This document shows positions 5,431-5,945 of a stretch of DNA of 5,945 bases, piece after piece. The position numbers and the translations under genes are program-made. The notes beneath the pieces were generated by a model that saw only the letters and a program-made list of their open reading frames with translations, did no database searches and was not told the DNA's origin. This DNA comes from Pseudomonadota bacterium (lineage in GTDB: Bacteria > Pseudomonadota > Gammaproteobacteria > Burkholderiales > Burkholderiaceae_B), in NCBI GenBank assembly GCA_021793875.1, contig JAJYRX010000098.1, positions 1 to 5,945 of the forward strand, read 5' to 3'. The first letter of the stretch is position 1; each line of letters starts with the position of its first letter.

Positions 5431-5945
5431 TTAAAGCATTATGTGAGCAATAATTGCCGAGCCTAAAAATGTACCAGTAAATACTAACAAAGCAGTAATT
5501 ATTAGCTTCCAGCCTGTGCGCTTAAACATATCGAATTCAGTGTTAGTAAGAGCTAAGCCAGCGTAGGCCAATACCGGTGTAACTATTGCTAAGAAATCAA
5601 TAGCCTTAAGGTGTTCTACCATCCATTCATTGCCAGGAAACCATGGCAAGGTCATAACAATGCTGACCAATGAAACCCATGCTACGCCAGGTAAGTAGAA
5701 AGGCATAATACGGGTTATAAGTAGCCCAAGCATTGTCATAACATACAGAATAATCATGCCTGGTAAAGCGGCACCAAGCGATGCGCCATTTATGGTGTTA
5801 GACACCCAGGCAACAGCGCATACAGCAGCCATTACTATGGCAGTTTGTGGCAGGTTGTTTTCGGGGCGATCTTCCGGTCGTACCGCGCCAGAGAACTCTT
5901 CTTCGGTTTCAGCTTGACCTTGGCTGCTTAATGCTTGTTTACGAC
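5431..5945 (-). CDS. Multi-spanning membrane protein, probable transporter (C-terminal part, 5' end outside window)
   Basis: The frame is open to the right edge and gives the last 170 residues of an integral membrane protein that I cannot assign to a family. The first 33 or so visible residues are hydrophilic and rich in Glu, Gln and Pro (for example QGQAETEEEF), like a cytoplasmic loop or linker. About five hydrophobic segments follow: one from about residue 34 (TAIVMAAVCAVAWVSNTI), one around ALPGMIILYVMTMLGLL, one around PGVAWVSLVSIVMTLPW, one around FLAIVTPVLAYAGLAL, and a final one in TALLVFTGTFLGSAIIAHI that ends the protein. A charged central loop before five helices suggests the second half of a two-part, roughly ten-helix carrier. 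The ATG at 5832 lies inside the first of these segments and is internal. The gene is followed after 15 bases by the HIBADH-like gene, so it probably moves the substrate or a product of that pathway. Confidence 0.75.
   Translation of the reverse strand, partial: RKQALSSQGQAETEEEFSGAVRPEDRPENNLPQTAIVMAAVCAVAWVSNTINGASLGAALPGMIILYVMTMLGLLITRIMPFYLPGVAWVSLVSIVMTLPWFPGNEWMVEHLKAIDFLAIVTPVLAYAGLALTNTEFDMFKRTGWKLIITALLVFTGTFLGSAIIAHIML

Noticed and set aside
5431..5832. The ATG at 5832 as the true start of a small 133-residue membrane protein.
   Set aside because: The same frame stays open to the window edge, the ATG falls inside a hydrophobic segment, and no Shine-Dalgarno site precedes it. A longer gene that begins outside the window is more likely.

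Overview
The window holds two convergent gene clusters with almost no non-coding DNA. I see no RNA gene, mobile element or CRISPR array. Both clusters are cut by the window edges, so their promoters and first genes are not visible.

Layout. On the + strand there is the C-terminal end of a DppC/OppC-type ABC permease (1-252). It is followed by a fused double ATPase of the dipeptide/oligopeptide/nickel transporter family (252-2165), whose start overlaps the permease stop, and by a classical short-chain dehydrogenase (2195-2956). On the - strand, read from the right edge, come the C-terminal part of a multi-spanning membrane protein of unrecognised family (5945-5431), a 3-hydroxyisobutyrate-dehydrogenase-family reductase (5415-4561) and an aldehyde dehydrogenase (4564-3017). 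The two clusters meet at about 2957-3016, where a perfect 10-bp inverted repeat reaches into the aldehyde dehydrogenase stop codon.

How the genes may work together (inference). The gene set is two transport systems plus three NAD(P)-dependent oxidoreductases, which suggests uptake and oxidation of a small organic compound. The SDR and the HIBADH-like enzyme could oxidise hydroxyl groups and the aldehyde dehydrogenase could turn an aldehyde into an acid. The sequence does not identify the substrate. Dpp/Opp-type importers carry peptides but also sugars, opines, glutathione and other small molecules, so peptide transport should not be assumed.

Organism. The compact operons, stop/start overlaps, good Shine-Dalgarno sites, GC content that looks to be in the low-to-mid 40s by eye, and protein families that are common in Proteobacteria suggest a Gram-negative heterotroph, perhaps a gammaproteobacterium. 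This is a weak inference. CTAG occurs at least 19 times, so it is not depleted as it is in enteric bacteria.

The most notable signals are in protein residues, not gene content. The fused ATPase has lost the Q-loop glutamine, catalytic glutamate and H-loop histidine of its first domain, while the second domain keeps them but has an altered signature motif. This is a coherent one-active-site/one-degenerate-site arrangement like that of CFTR. The SDR has lost both the Thr of its glycine motif and the NNAG motif while keeping its catalytic tetrad. I see no convincing evidence of a wholly new defence or genetic system here.
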